DNA of 58,668 nt from Nostoc sp. MS1 (GTDB lineage Bacteria; Cyanobacteriota; Cyanobacteriia; Cyanobacteriales; Nostocaceae): positions 1 to 58,668 of the forward strand of contig NZ_AP023444.1 in the NCBI RefSeq assembly GCF_019976755.1. The letters are read 5' to 3'. Within the stretch, counting starts at the first letter, position 1, and each line of letters starts with the position of its first letter. Made by a program: the position numbers and the translations under genes. Below are positions 18,526 to 28,170 of the stretch, in pieces. The notes under the pieces were generated by a model that searched no databases, had not been told where the DNA came from, and saw only the letters and a list, made by a program, of their open reading frames with translations.

Positions 18526-18906
18526 AGTTGCCCTCCTTGAGGTATTTAGCCTCTATTGTTGGTGTGAAAATAGCAAGTTGATTTGTATTTCAAAAAAGAC
18601 TGCGGCCACTATCAAAGCGCTCCACAGCTTATTTGCTCCTACTACTCACTTTCCAGACCAAAACTTGCTCATTTCTTGCTCACTTTTCTAATTTCCAGAT
18701 TTAGTAACTTGTAGTATTACGTTTCTAATACATTTTTCTGTATTTCAAGTATGTTGCTCAACCCGTTGCTATTTAGTAAAGGCAGTGCTTCGCAAGAGAG
18801 GTATCCCTCATTGGCGACTGTAATCGTTGACATATATAGCTTTGAAGTTAGTAAGAATTACCATTGCTTAAATTTTGCTTACTGCTGCTAAATTCCATAA
18901 AGAAAA

Positions 18907-18927
18907 CCCTCATAAATACTATGAGGG
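18907..18927 (-). terminator. Original rpsU terminator, now separated from the gene
   Basis: Read on the minus strand, CCCTCAT-AGTATTT-ATGAGGG is followed by TTTTCTTT, a good intrinsic terminator. It would lie about 50 bp beyond the rpsU stop if the insertion at 18957-19971 were removed, so it is most likely the native terminator of the rbp-rpsU unit. Confidence 0.65.
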
Positions 18928-18956
18928 CATTCACTTATATCTATATCGGTTGTCAA

Positions 18957-19971
18957 CAGCAATTCTCATTTTGAAAACAAAAGAATATAAAATCCTCTTA
19001 TTTACCTAGAAAACTTCTGTCTAATTATGATTTATTTGAAAAATAATCATGATAATTGGCTGAAGAGAAATAATTTAAAAAATCTGCCCATGAAAAATAG
19101 ATTTCAACTTATAAATATAGCTGAAACTCAGACCTACTTTGTAAATTCTCTCAATTAATAATCTTTACCTCCTGTCAAAAATTTGACATTTTTAACTAGA
19201 ATTTGCTTTTGTGATCGGGACATATTCGGTAAGAATAAATAAGAAAAGCTCCGACCAACTTTTAAACCAGATAAATTTTATTAAGGTACGAATATCATTA
19301 AAGAAATTAGTCCGAGTTACTAATAATTCACGAATCTTTTGATAGGTAGAATTGACTAAATCTAAAACAGTATGAAATAAAAAAGCTAGTAAATTTAAAG
19401 ACAATAAGAACTCGCACAGATGATTTTGACCATGACCAAAGTTATGCTCTAAATTATAACCGTGATTTTTTAGAACGTTATTACCTTCATTCTCAACTTT
19501 CCATCTACTGCGTCCAGCTTTGACAATCTCTTCAACATTGTTTTCGGTGATCTTATGATTAGTTATCCAATTATTTCTGTAGATAATTTTCTGTGTTTTC
19601 TCATTAATAACAGTCACTTCGCACCAATTAGCTTCGAGACTTGAGTCTCCATTTCGTAAAGGAACTCTAGAAGCATAACGATAACGATAAATTAGATTTT
19701 TTCGTCCATCCCATTGTTTCTTTTCAACAGTTGTAACTTCTCCACTTTTTTCTAAAAATTCTAGCCATTCATATAAAGTTTTATGTGACGTTTCCAGACA
19801 AACAAAAATAAAATTATAACCTTGTTGTAGCACCAAGGTACAAACAGGTTGGCGAGAATACAAATCATCCCCTAAAAGGGTTATTTCCCTGAAAAACTAA
19901 TTATTTTATACTACGTTTTCAATTTCAAAATGGCGATTAATACCCTATTTATTTCAAAATGAGAATTGCTG
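18957..19971 (-). mobile_element. Internally deleted insertion sequence with 20-bp TIRs and 9-bp target duplication
   Basis: Perfect 20-bp terminal inverted repeats CAGCAATTCTCATTTTGAAA (18957-18976) and its complement (19952-19971). Both sides are flanked by GGTTGTCAA (18948-18956 and 19972-19980), a 9-bp target duplication, so this is one complete insertion event. Only the 3' half of a transposase is inside, so the element lost its 5' coding part after or before insertion and can move only if helped in trans. Confidence 0.88.
19192..19863 (-). pseudogene. 3' part of a DDE transposase
   Basis: About 220 aa from the C-terminal half of a DDE transposase. Visible features: RYRYASRVPLRNGD, EVTVINEKTQK, then the Glu motif WKVENEGNNVLKNHGYNLEHNFGHG followed by helices. 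The N-terminal third with the first catalytic Asp is missing; upstream sequence to the right TIR is non-coding AT-rich DNA. This E-N-E-G/N-N-V-L-K style ending resembles ISNCY-type or IS4-like transposases, but I cannot fix the family. It is inside intact TIRs. Confidence 0.75.
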
Positions 19972-19976
19972 GGTTG

Positions 19977-20165
19977 TCAAGTGCGGAAACGTCTTTTACC
20001 CTGCTTTTGTAAGGCTTGTTTTTTGCGCTTAGATTTCTCAATAGGCGTTTCAAAGTGACGATGCTTTCTCATGTCTTGAAAAATTCCGGCTTTAGAAACT
20101 TCTCGTTTAAATCGGCGTAACGCTGACTCAAGATGTTCATTTTCACCCACTATAATTTGGGTCAT
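19977..20165 (-). CDS. rpsU: 30S ribosomal protein S21
   Basis: 62 aa beginning MTQIIVGENEHLESALRRFK, the classic bS21 sequence, ending in a basic tail (KKQALQKQGKRRFRT). I chose ATG 20165 because GGAGAG lies just upstream (TAGGAGAGAATG); a longer frame to 20222 is unlike the family. bS21 binds the 30S platform and aids initiation. It follows the RNA-binding protein gene by 71 bp, the known cyanobacterial rbp-rpsU arrangement. The target duplication of the neighbouring insertion sequence includes its stop codon (TCA at 19977-19979), so the protein is preserved but its native 3' end is displaced. Confidence 0.92.
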   Translation of the reverse strand: MTQIIVGENEHLESALRRFKREVSKAGIFQDMRKHRHFETPIEKSKRKKQALQKQGKRRFRT

Positions 20166-20236
20166 TCTCTCTCCTAGTAAATTGATTTCATCAATGGCGG
20201 AAAAATTCGCTTTCTCTTTCAATCCGGTTTCAAAGC

Positions 20237-20545
20237 TTAGTAGCGTCCGCGTCCACCACCACCACTATATCCGCCACGTCTACCACCAGACGAACCTCTG
20301 TCTTCTTTGGGCTTGGCTTTGTTAACTTTGAGGTCACGCCCCATCCATTCAGCACCATCAAGACCATCAATAGCAGCATTTTCTTCTGCATCTGTTCCCA
20401 TTTCCACGAAAGCGAAGCCTCGCGGACGACCTGTTTCCCGGTCTTGTGGTACTTGAACCCGCTTTACAGTACCATATTCAGCAAAAACACCTCTGATATC
20501 TTCTTCCGTAACATCGTAAGAGAGGTTGCCTACATAAATTGACAT
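20237..20545 (-). CDS. Glycine-rich RRM RNA-binding protein (cyanobacterial Rbp)
   Basis: 102 aa. A single RNA recognition motif at residues 1-80 with RNP2 IYVGNLS (residues 3-9) and RNP1 RGFAFVEM (43-50), then a short linker and the Gly/Arg-rich tail SGGRRGGYSGGGGRGRY. In Anabaena, Rbp genes of this type are cold-induced and followed by rpsU, exactly as here. The likely role is RNA chaperoning at low temperature. A cold-responsive long leader would be expected in 20546-20736; I see no clear structure by eye. The presence of this pair on a plasmid suggests transfer from a chromosome. Confidence 0.93.
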   Translation of the reverse strand: MSIYVGNLSYDVTEEDIRGVFAEYGTVKRVQVPQDRETGRPRGFAFVEMGTDAEENAAIDGLDGAEWMGRDLKVNKAKPKEDRGSSGGRRGGYSGGGGRGRY

Positions 20546-21119
20546 TGATTTTCTCCAAATTCATTAGTGTGTATAGGATTGAGAAATCATCCCTTCTTTA
20601 TTTTTTCTTATCCATGTCTGTTCTTTTAAAATGTATAAAAGATTCAAGATCAGTAATTTGATTCACATTTTGTAGCCGTGGCTAAGATTTAGCTCTAGTT
20701 GCAGCAGATAAAATTCAAATTTGGGGTAGATAGTAAATGCTATACGCGGGGTCTGGCTGCCATATACTTTCAGACACTGGAGTTTCCTACCAATTAGCTG
20801 ACAGCCGATTAAAAACAATTATTCGAGAATGGCTTTCTCTAAGAACGGTCAGTTTAAAACAAGTTACCAGCCGTAATGGGGGATTAACGCCGGGAGAGCT
20901 AAAACACAAGTTTGGTAGTGACACTGGACTGTACTGTTTTAGTGGCACTATGCTTGGTTGTGTTTTGGAATTTGGTGGTTTAGTCAAGCAAATCAATGGG
21001 TTGATACCATACCTGAAAACCAACCTCAAGCTTGATAAGAGTACGTCTTTAACGCTCTTTTATGACTCTTATGAGAGTATAATTAATTACTAGAAGATTA
21101 ACCTACCAGGGGTATAGAA
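20546..21119. other. Region between rbp and the IS701-like gene
   Basis: It holds the rbp promoter region (20546-20740), a 118-codon plus-strand frame (20737-21093) that I do not trust as a gene, and the leader of the transposase at 21120 with a small hairpin ATGACTCTTATGAGAG near 21060. The left end of the IS701-like element should be in here, but I could not match it to an inverted copy downstream of 22433. Confidence 0.4.
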
Positions 21120-22433
21120 TTGGGTTCAAGAAATGCTACTTCGACTATCACCGTGGTAGATGAGTATTGCGATGCGTATAGAGACTTATTTTCAGAAGTA
21201 AGGACATTTGAGAACTTCAAACATCTACATGTAGGGATGTTATCTGATATCAAGCGTAAAACTTTACCAGAAATCGCCAAGGTGGTGGGGTTACATGACG
21301 CGCAACCATTACAGAACTTTTTGACAGAATCACCTTGGTCAGTAGCAGTGTTACGAGATAGAAGATTAGAACTAACTCTAAAAATGTTGCAGGGACGTTC
21401 ATTTAAGTTGGTAATTGATGAAACCGGAGATAAAAAGAAAGGTTCTACTACTGATTATGTAGCAAGACAATATATTGGAAATTTAGGGAAAGTGGATAAT
21501 GGGATAGTAAGCGTGAATGCCTATGGAGTGTTGGGAGAATTGACATTTCCGTTAATATTTCTAATATATAAACCAAGGAAGAGATTAGAAGAAGGTGGAG
21601 TATATAAAACCAAACCACAATTGGCAGTAGAAATAATTGAAACACTGCTGAAATGTGGATTTAAGTTTGACTTGGTTTTAGCTGATAGTTTGTATGGCGA
21701 AAGTCCAACATTCATTGCAGCATTAGATAAGCATGAAAAACCTTATTTACTTGCTATAAGAAGTAATCATGCCAGATTTAGCGTACCAGAAGCGGAAGCT
21801 ATATATGATGTATGGCAAGAGTTTGAGCGTGTATTTAGTGATAAAAAGACTCAAAAAAGATATATACAAGAAATAACTTGTGGTGACTCAAATCTCATAA
21901 CATATTGGCGAATCACTAATGACCCAGAGACTTTACCAAAAAATCAGACATGGTATGTCAAAACAAACTTGAAAAGTGATATGGCTGACCAATTAGGCAA
22001 CCTTTATGGATTTCGTAATTGGGTAGAGTATGCTTTTAAACAAGGTAAAAATGAACTAGGATGGGCTGACTTTAGGCTTACTAATTATCACCAGATAGAA
22101 AAATGGTGGGAACTAGTTATGAGTGCTTATTTCTTAGTAAGTCTACAAGCCCACGCTAGAAATGAATCTGATAGTGAAAGCTGCAATGAACAAAGTTCAT
22201 CACCAATATCAACAGAACCAGAGAATTTTAGCAATCATAAATGGTGGGATTTTAATTTGGGCTGGAAGTCTACTTTAAACAATTTAAGATTAGTTATTCA
22301 ACCATACATATTCGGGAACTTAATTAAACCTTGGTTAATCGTTTTTCTTAACCCTAAATTACAGTCAGGATTTCAGAAATTGATAGAGATAATGAATCAA
22401 TTCCAAGGTTATATCATCGTGGATTCGGGATAA
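21120..22433 (+). CDS. IS701-like transposase
   Basis: 437 aa with the IS4/IS701-superfamily layout: an N-terminal DNA-binding region (HVGMLSDIKRKTLPEIAKVVGL), a first Asp in KLVIDETGDKKKG, a second Asp in LVLADSLYGE near residue 190, and the Glu in the region NWVEYAFKQGKNELGWADFRL near 305, which is characteristic of IS701. The chain is full length and uninterrupted, so the enzyme could be active. Start is TTG at 21120 or a slightly later codon; no ATG occurs near. Terminal repeats were not resolved. Confidence 0.85.
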   Translation: MGSRNATSTITVVDEYCDAYRDLFSEVRTFENFKHLHVGMLSDIKRKTLPEIAKVVGLHDAQPLQNFLTESPWSVAVLRDRRLELTLKMLQGRSFKLVIDETGDKKKGSTTDYVARQYIGNLGKVDNGIVSVNAYGVLGELTFPLIFLIYKPRKRLEEGGVYKTKPQLAVEIIETLLKCGFKFDLVLADSLYGESPTFIAALDKHEKPYLLAIRSNHARFSVPEAEAIYDVWQEFERVFSDKKTQKRYIQEITCGDSNLITYWRITNDPETLPKNQTWYVKTNLKSDMADQLGNLYGFRNWVEYAFKQGKNELGWADFRLTNYHQIEKWWELVMSAYFLVSLQAHARNESDSESCNEQSSSPISTEPENFSNHKWWDFNLGWKSTLNNLRLVIQPYIFGNLIKPWLIVFLNPKLQSGFQKLIEIMNQFQGYIIVDSG

Positions 22434-22446
22434 ACCATCAGGTAAT

Positions 22447-22941
22447 TCAAGGATAACTTCTTAAGGATTCACTATTTACAGGTGTTAAATAAAACTTAGA
22501 TATAAATTTAGCTAAGGATATTCGCGCACACTTTTTCTGCTGCACAATTTCTCTTGCTAGAAATATAGCATCCATGAACGATGGCATCGGATAACTCTCA
22601 AAACTTGATTCTGTCACTGTCTCAAGTTGGTCAGTAGTGTTGAGCGCGTTTATTGTCTGTGAACTTGAATTTATTTCATCTTCAAATTCGTGGTTAATCC
22701 TATCTACAACTGTCAAATTTGATTCAGTCACAAAATCATCCCCCTGAATTGAATCTGTTTCATTATTAAGTCCCAATCCTGCATCTAAATATCGTGCATA
22801 CCTCATCACTTCCTGCTCTAGTGCTTTTGGTATACGGATTGTGCTTGTTTGTTTATGATTCCAGGTAGATTTCCTGCCAGATTTTTCTCTATATCCTCCC
22901 CAGTTAGGGTTTAAGGCTTTTTTAGTAGTTTTTTTATTCAC
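22447..22941 (-). CDS. Small protein with ribbon-helix-helix-like N-terminus
   Basis: 164 aa. The N-terminal 60 residues (WGGYREKSGRKSTWNHKQTSTIRIPK, then LEQEVMRYARYLD) resemble a family found in many Nostoc genomes, where a Lys/Arg/Trp-rich arm precedes a short beta strand (TSTIRIP) and helix, in the manner of an RHH DNA-binding protein. The middle is acidic and Ser/Thr-rich, the end helical (FMDAIFLAREIVQQKK; ISLAKFISKFYL). Function is unknown; it may be an orphan antitoxin or regulator. It lies 13 bp from the IS701-like gene, tail to tail, and its promoter side faces the composite insertion at 23017. Confidence 0.6.
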   Translation of the reverse strand: MNKKTTKKALNPNWGGYREKSGRKSTWNHKQTSTIRIPKALEQEVMRYARYLDAGLGLNNETDSIQGDDFVTESNLTVVDRINHEFEDEINSSSQTINALNTTDQLETVTESSFESYPMPSFMDAIFLAREIVQQKKCARISLAKFISKFYLTPVNSESLRSYP

Positions 22942-25135
22942 TTAAAACATGATTTTGTTGCTTAATCATGTTACCTGTAATGTGTGCCATATCTTGATTT
23001 TTTTCACAGATATGTTCTAGTGTGGTAAAACTTACTAGAGAAGACGACTCTCTAAATTAGCCAAGTAACCCTTGGGGTCTCGGCGAAATCGATACTGTTC
23101 AATTCTGGCTTTGTGGTGTTTTTGCAATTGAGAGCGTAATTCGAGCCAAGTAATGATATCAACTTGTGCTAAATCAGATGCGGTAAAAGAATGAAGTTTA
23201 GTAGCGATCGCGCAGGCAAGTTTGACAGAACCACGAATAACAAGGGATGAGGGGGCAACCTTACGACCAGTACAACGACGTTGATGGTGACGTAGCATAC
23301 CAAAAGCGTGTTCTAAGTCATTATTAGTTCTAGGAAAATCTTCAATTTCATAACAATGAAAAAGTCCAGACCAGTAGCTGTGGGTGGTTTTATAAAGTTG
23401 TCGATTGCAGTGTTCAGGGTACCCGCTTTCTGCTTTTGTTGAGACATTTCTGTCAACAGTTGATGATAACTTTGTTTGACACCAGCAGCATCAAGACCTA
23501 TTTTATTATTGAGAATATTACTAGCTTTATCAACCCACCCATATGCAACCCTCACAGGTGAAAATAAAGATGCAGTCGCAGATAATCCCTTAGCTAGAAG
23601 GTGTTTTAGGTTGACTAAGGGCGGTGGTAAAACACTTTTTTTTCCATCCGTTCTAAGCTTTGTTCTATCAAAGTCAAATTTTCTTGTAACTTTAATCCAG
23701 ATGCCTCCAACGGTGGATGACCATCATTGGTTATAGAACTACGGACTGCCGAGCAGTCATCTTCAATAATAGTCACCAAATCCTGATCTTCATTGGTAAC
23801 ACTACGTTCAATTTCTCGTAATCCTCTAACTTTTTTTTTTTTCAATTCTTTTTTTGCATGTCTATCCGCCTCATATATGGGTTTAATTGCTTCTTTCAGG
23901 TAATGGTAATGACATAAACCGTGAGCAATTCTAGGTAATGCTAACCCAACAGCTTTGCGAATTGATTGTTGCCCATCACTAACAACTCCATCAATTGGTA
24001 CATTTAGGGTATTAGTTACTTCTAATAATAACGCCACTAAATCTTCATTCCTTGATGATAATAAGGTTTTAGCTAGTAAGATTTCTCCTGATAAACAATC
24101 TCGAATTACCCATAATACCTCATGTCCAATTTCTGGCTGCATTCCATCGATAGCTAATATCACCCGTCCTTGATTAGCCACTATTGCTTTTAACCTTTTA
24201 TGGTCTTTTTAGCCATAAAGAAAGTAACTCGTCATATCTGTCAATTAGGTGCGTGACCGTTCGTTGACTTATACATATACCTTTTAATTCAAGGTGAGCG
24301 TGTATTTGGGGAACGCTTCTATGTTCCTGATAGCGTAATGCTCCTATATAAGCAATCACATCCAAACCAAATTCATTTTGTGGTAGAGCTAAAGAACCTT
24401 CTTGCTCTGGTCGATATACTTTTTTGTACAAGAGACATGACTTATTTTGACATCGACGAATTTTTAGCTGTAGTTCTACTACCCCATTTAACGTTCTTAT
24501 AGAACCCATTTGATATCTTTTCAGGCGGTATCTGCGACAGCTAGCCGTTTGAGCATTAGCCGAATAAAACATAGCTTGAGCTTGGCATTGGAACGTTCGA
24601 GTGTGCGGTCGAAATTTTTGACTAAACTTTTACATCTCTCCACCCAAGCATTCGATCTTTCAATGACCCATCTGGCAGCAACAGGCACAAATCCAGATAG
24701 TCCTTTCGTCTGTTTCTGTGCTTTTGATGGTTTGGCTGAAAGTTCAAATTGAATTTTAGTCATAATCTCTGGGTAAATCTGTTCCAAGGCTTGTGTCAAT
24801 TGATCAGGATGATAGCCGTTATCTACCAGAATAGTCGTCATGGGTTGCTCCACAGGTTTAGATTTGAAGTAATCAATGTTTTTCGAGAGCATTTCAATTA
24901 ACCCTTGGTCATCAGATACATTAGCTTTGGTGCAGTGGGTAAAGAAAGGGAAGCCTAAGATATCCACTGCCAAATGTCTTTTGATGCCATTAGTGCATTT
25001 GTAAAAGCAAAACCCTTTCGACTCAACACTGGCGTTACAAGTATTTTTCACCGCTTGTGAGTCAATCATGATTAGAGTCGTCCACTGCGGTTTTTTTACT
25101 TGTTCCCGCACCTGCTGATGCAACTCAGTCATGAT

Positions 25136-27087
25136 GGGAGCAACGCGATTTGGTGAGGTGGGATCAAAAACCAGCGATCGCTAACAACTTTCTTCAGTAC
25201 TAAAAATATTTCTTATATTAGAAGCCGTATTAATACGTAAGCTATCAACCAATTTCAAGTCTGGTGATGTGTGCAAAAATTTATAAAGGTCAAAAACAAG
25301 GTAGGATTCCGGTTAAGTAATCTTTCCAGAGTTTTAACGTCTACCTTTTATGGCAAAAAATATAAGTGCAACTCTTGATTTAAACAAGTCAGTTAAAAGT
25401 TTTCACTTACAGGTCACAAAACTTTTAGAATTTACAAATATCACAGAGTGGGATGGAAAAAGCTGAGAGAACGAGAAAAAGAAATTAGAGAACAGGCAAT
25501 GATTTTAGCAGGTCAATGTATAGCTGTTTTATTATATAATCTTTCCGTATCCCCAAAAATCCTAAACTATTCTGTTAGTCAAACACAGGGATGGAGAAAT
25601 TTAAATACACAAAAACATGGTTCTAAAAAGCGAAAAATAGTAACAATTGGAAACGTCGAAGTAACTTTAACTTTACCTTATGTACTTGAACGGAATCCCA
25701 CAAGTAAAGAATCTGATAATCCTCTGCTCAATGAGCCAAAAATAAAAACTTCAAATCAAGGATTTTGTCCGTTTTAAAGTGGCTAGGGATGTCTGAAGGT
25801 ATTACCCCTCTAGTCTGGTCAATAATCGCAAAATATGGTGCGATCGCTAGTTCTTTCGATGCAGCACGTTCGACGCTAACGGATTGGGGAATAAATGTTA
25901 GTTTAAAACGAATCGAACGCCTGACTTACCTTTTTGGTGAAATTGGTATTAATCTACGCCAATCAAAAATATTAAATCTGGAGATGAACCACTTATCTAA
26001 TAGTAATGTTCTCAAAAGCCAACGAGTTGTAATCGCTGTAGATGGTGGAAGAACTAAAATTAGGTTTAATAAAAAGGTAGACGCAGTAAGAAAACAAACC
26101 GTCATGGCTTTGTTGGTGAATGGATGGAGCCAAAGTTACTAACAATTTATGTAGTAAATGAAGAAGGTAAAAAAATTAGGACATCGACAATACCTATTAC
26201 GAATGATGGCACATATTCAGGTTATAAAGAATTCCTCAAAATTTTAGAGATGTATTTAGTAAATTTGGGTATAAGTGAAGCCAAGCAGGTGTTATTGATT
26301 GCTGATGGTGCAGAGTGGATATGGATACACATTCCTCTTTTACTAAAAAAATTAAAATGCCCACTTGAAACTTATCAATTATTAGACTTTTATCACGCAG
26401 CATCACATTTACAAGATTTTGCTGATGCCGCTTTTAGTACAGATAATGAGCGTCAATCCTGGTTTAAAAATCTCGGAAAATTTTAAAGAAAGGTCAGGCA
26501 CTAGATTTAATGAGAAATATGGGTGAATTTATTTCCGAGGCAACAGGAGAGCGCTGTAAAATTATGGTAAGAGAGCGAAATTATATTTTAAAAGCGTATA
26601 GAAGGAGGCTTTTAAAATATAACGAAGTTGCAGCTCGAAAATTACCTCTCGGTAGTGGTGCAGTTGAAAGTTTAATTCGTCAAGTTGTTAATTTACGCAT
26701 GAAAGGAAACAGTAAGTTTTGGTTACAAAATAATGCAGAAATTATGTTACATCTGCGTTGTCAATGGATAGCTAAAAGTTGGGATAATTTTTGTGATTCT
26801 ATCTTTAATTCTTTTATCAAACCCCAAACTGGTTGATAAATTTTATACTTTAATTCTGCCTTCAATTTATTTTCTGCCGTAATTGATACTAAGTATCAAA
26901 GACTTGTTGCAGAGATTTTTGGAAATAATCCTCAAATGACTTGCTAGCAATCTTTTTGAGATATCTCATCAAGATGATTTTTCGTGTAAATCAATATTTT
27001 ATTTGTAAATAAAATCACTATTAAATTAAGTATGATTTTTAGCGATCGCTTGATTTTGATCCGACTTCACAAAATCGCGTTGCTCCC
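25136..27087 (+). mobile_element. Innermost insertion sequence, ISKra4-like
   Basis: Long imperfect inverted ends of about 50 bp, each starting GGGAGCAACGCGATTT and including AGCGATCGCT at the inner side. Flanked by the 8-bp duplication GTCATGAT at 25128-25135 and 27088-27095. Length 1952 bp. It is the youngest of the three nested insertions. Confidence 0.9.
25350..26836 (+). pseudogene. ISKra4-like transposase with frameshifts
   Basis: From ATG 25350 (MAKNISATLDLNKS) to 26836 it reads as one protein of about 495 aa broken near 25770, 26125 and 26480. Motifs: KKLREREKEIREQAM, then a basic KKRKIVTIGNVEV, a first Asp region VVIAVDGGRTKIR, a second in LLIADGAEWIWIHIPLLLKK, then LLDFYHAASHL and the Glu in GSGAVESLIRQVVN. 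These fit ISKra4-family transposases (ISLre2 is a second option). The breaks are single-base and lie near runs, so they may be sequencing errors and the enzyme could be functional. Confidence 0.75.
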
Positions 27088-27747
27088 GTCATGATTTTCG
27101 TCAGGATGTCCCCTTCACACCACTGCTGGTAATACCAGAATACTGTTGAATATGGCGGCATATCTCTAGGTAAGTCAGCCCAATTACAACCATTCTTCAG
27201 TTGATAAAGTATACCGTTAAGGATTTGCCGCTTTGTCCACACAGGGGGTCTGGTTTTCTTCTTCGTCGGCAATAATGGCTCAATTATTTCCCACTCTTTG
27301 TCTGTCAAATCGCTTGAATAACCCATTTTCAATCCTGATCTGCTTCCATGCACCTAATTTCTGTTGATTCTACTCAATCACCAAAAGATATCAAATGGGT
27401 TCTATATGTCGAGGATTATTGTATTCATTCCACATTGCTTGACCGCACGAAGGGCATTTTTTTGAATACAATCGAGTACTTTAAACGATGTTGCCTCTGG
27501 TTTTAGACTTTTTCTTGCCAAGTTTTTGCGCCATTATTTCGCTACAAGGTCAAGATTACAGCATTTCCGCTCTTCTCTAGTAAGTTTTACCACGCTAGGA
27601 TATGTTTACTTGCTTCCCCATTTTCCGACACCCCACCGCCTGATTATTTATATTTCTCAAGAAATTCCCTAAATTCCCGGATTTTAGCTGATTTTTCTTT
27701 CCCCAGAGGCATAAAAGAGCGTTAAAAAGGATTATGACTACATAGAT

Positions 27748-28050
27748 TTGGATAGTGAAGAAGAGGAAGTAGATTCTAGTAAACGGTGTAGTGCAGCTAA
27801 ATATTACACTACTTCGTTTCCCTGTCATGTGTTTAAAAAACATTTTGGGGATGGCAGTAATACTTACTCTGAAATGGTCGATGATTGGGAGAGATTTACT
27901 AATATTGGTGTAAAAATTAGCGAAGTCGGAATTAGAAAAGTTTATTGTCATGTCCCCGATCATTTTGTGGAGCATTTACCCAGCTTTATTCAACCGTGGA
28001 TGCCAGTACCAGTTAACATAGTTTCTCCATCAGCCATCCATTTTGGCTAA
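27748..28050 (+). CDS. Hypothetical protein fragment
   Basis: About 100 codons from TTG 27748, or open a few codons earlier (KKDYDYIDLDSEEEE). An acidic stretch is followed by AAKYYTTSFPCHVFKKHFGDG, EMVDDWERFTNIGVKISEVG and RKVYCHVPDHFVEHLP. I do not recognise it. It begins about 140 bp beyond the outer insertion sequence and ends before the first parS candidate, so it may be the remnant of a gene trimmed by rearrangement. There is no ribosome binding site I would trust. Confidence 0.35.
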   Translation: MDSEEEEVDSSKRCSAAKYYTTSFPCHVFKKHFGDGSNTYSEMVDDWERFTNIGVKISEVGIRKVYCHVPDHFVEHLPSFIQPWMPVPVNIVSPSAIHFG

Positions 28051-28104
28051 CCTGTTTCCAGATGAATTTGTTGTTACTGATTTAGTTCAGTTAATACTTA
28101 CCTT

Positions 28105-28130
28105 AAAAGTACGACATCTGTCGTACTTTT
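28105..28130. promoter_or_regulatory. Candidate parS palindrome 1
   Basis: 12-bp perfect arms AAAAGTACGACA / TGTCGTACTTTT around TC. It lies 41 bp beyond the reconstructed parB stop. A near-identical copy is at 28301, and similarity continues for about 20 bases to the right. A duplicated long palindrome next to parAB is what a ParB-binding centromere should look like; a terminator role is also possible because of the T run. Confidence 0.65.
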
Positions 28131-28170
28131 CTCAGGGTTAGTATTTTGCTTTGAGTTCAGGTTCATCTGT

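Larger units (their letters stand above)
24521..27326 (-). pseudogene. IS5-family transposase split by the inner element
   Basis: N-terminal part 27326-27088 (MGYSSDLTDKEWEIIEPLLP, then NGCNWADLPRDMPP and VFWYYQQWCEGDILTKIMT) and C-terminal part 25132-24521 (TELHQQVREQVKKPQ, then MIDSQAVKNT with the first Asp, ILVDNGYHPDQ with the second, RWVIERSNAWVERCK with the Glu). Taking out 25136-27087 and one copy of GTCATGAT joins them in frame (DILTKIMTELHQQVREQ). All catalytic residues are present, so the gene was intact when it was hit. Confidence 0.88.
24502..27402 (-). mobile_element. IS5-family element, middle of the nest
   Basis: Terminal repeats GAACCCATTTGATATCTTTT at 24502 and inverted at 27402, flanked by TATA on both sides (24498-24501 and 27403-27406), the palindromic target typical of some IS5 groups. 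It is inserted in the outer transposase gene and is itself split by the inner element at 25136-27087. Own length is about 0.95 kb. Confidence 0.87.
23035..27534 (-). pseudogene. Transposase of the outer element, interrupted and frameshifted
   Basis: Reconstructed on the minus strand from ATG 27534 to 27403, then 24501 to 23035. N-terminus with zinc ribbon CPSCGQAMWNEYN, then IRTLNGVVELQLKIRRC and RRCQNKSCLLYKKVYRPEQEG; a DDE core with AIDGMQPEIG and SDGQQSIRKA; then GLCHYHYLKEA; and the C-terminal part up to LESRLL. A family frequent in Nostoc (ISNCY-like). Frames change near 27475, 24205 (A5 run) and in 23300-23620. It is disrupted at the join IRTLNG by the IS5-family insertion, so it is non-functional regardless of the frameshifts. 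Confidence 0.8.
23017..27598 (-). mobile_element. Outer insertion sequence of a three-level nest
   Basis: Imperfect terminal repeats: left CTAGTGTGGTAAAACTTACT... (from 23017), right the inverted CTAGCGTGG... (to 27598), alike over at least 27 bases. Flanked by the 8-bp duplication GATATGTT at 23009-23016 and 27599-27606. Removing the middle element (24502-27402 plus one TATA) restores one continuous transposase frame. Own length without inserts is about 1.7 kb. Confidence 0.88.

Noticed and set aside
20737..21093. 118-codon open frame on the plus strand
   Set aside because: No ribosome binding site, no family resemblance, and Ser/Leu-rich composition of the type seen in non-coding frames; it lies where the left end of the IS701-like element should be.
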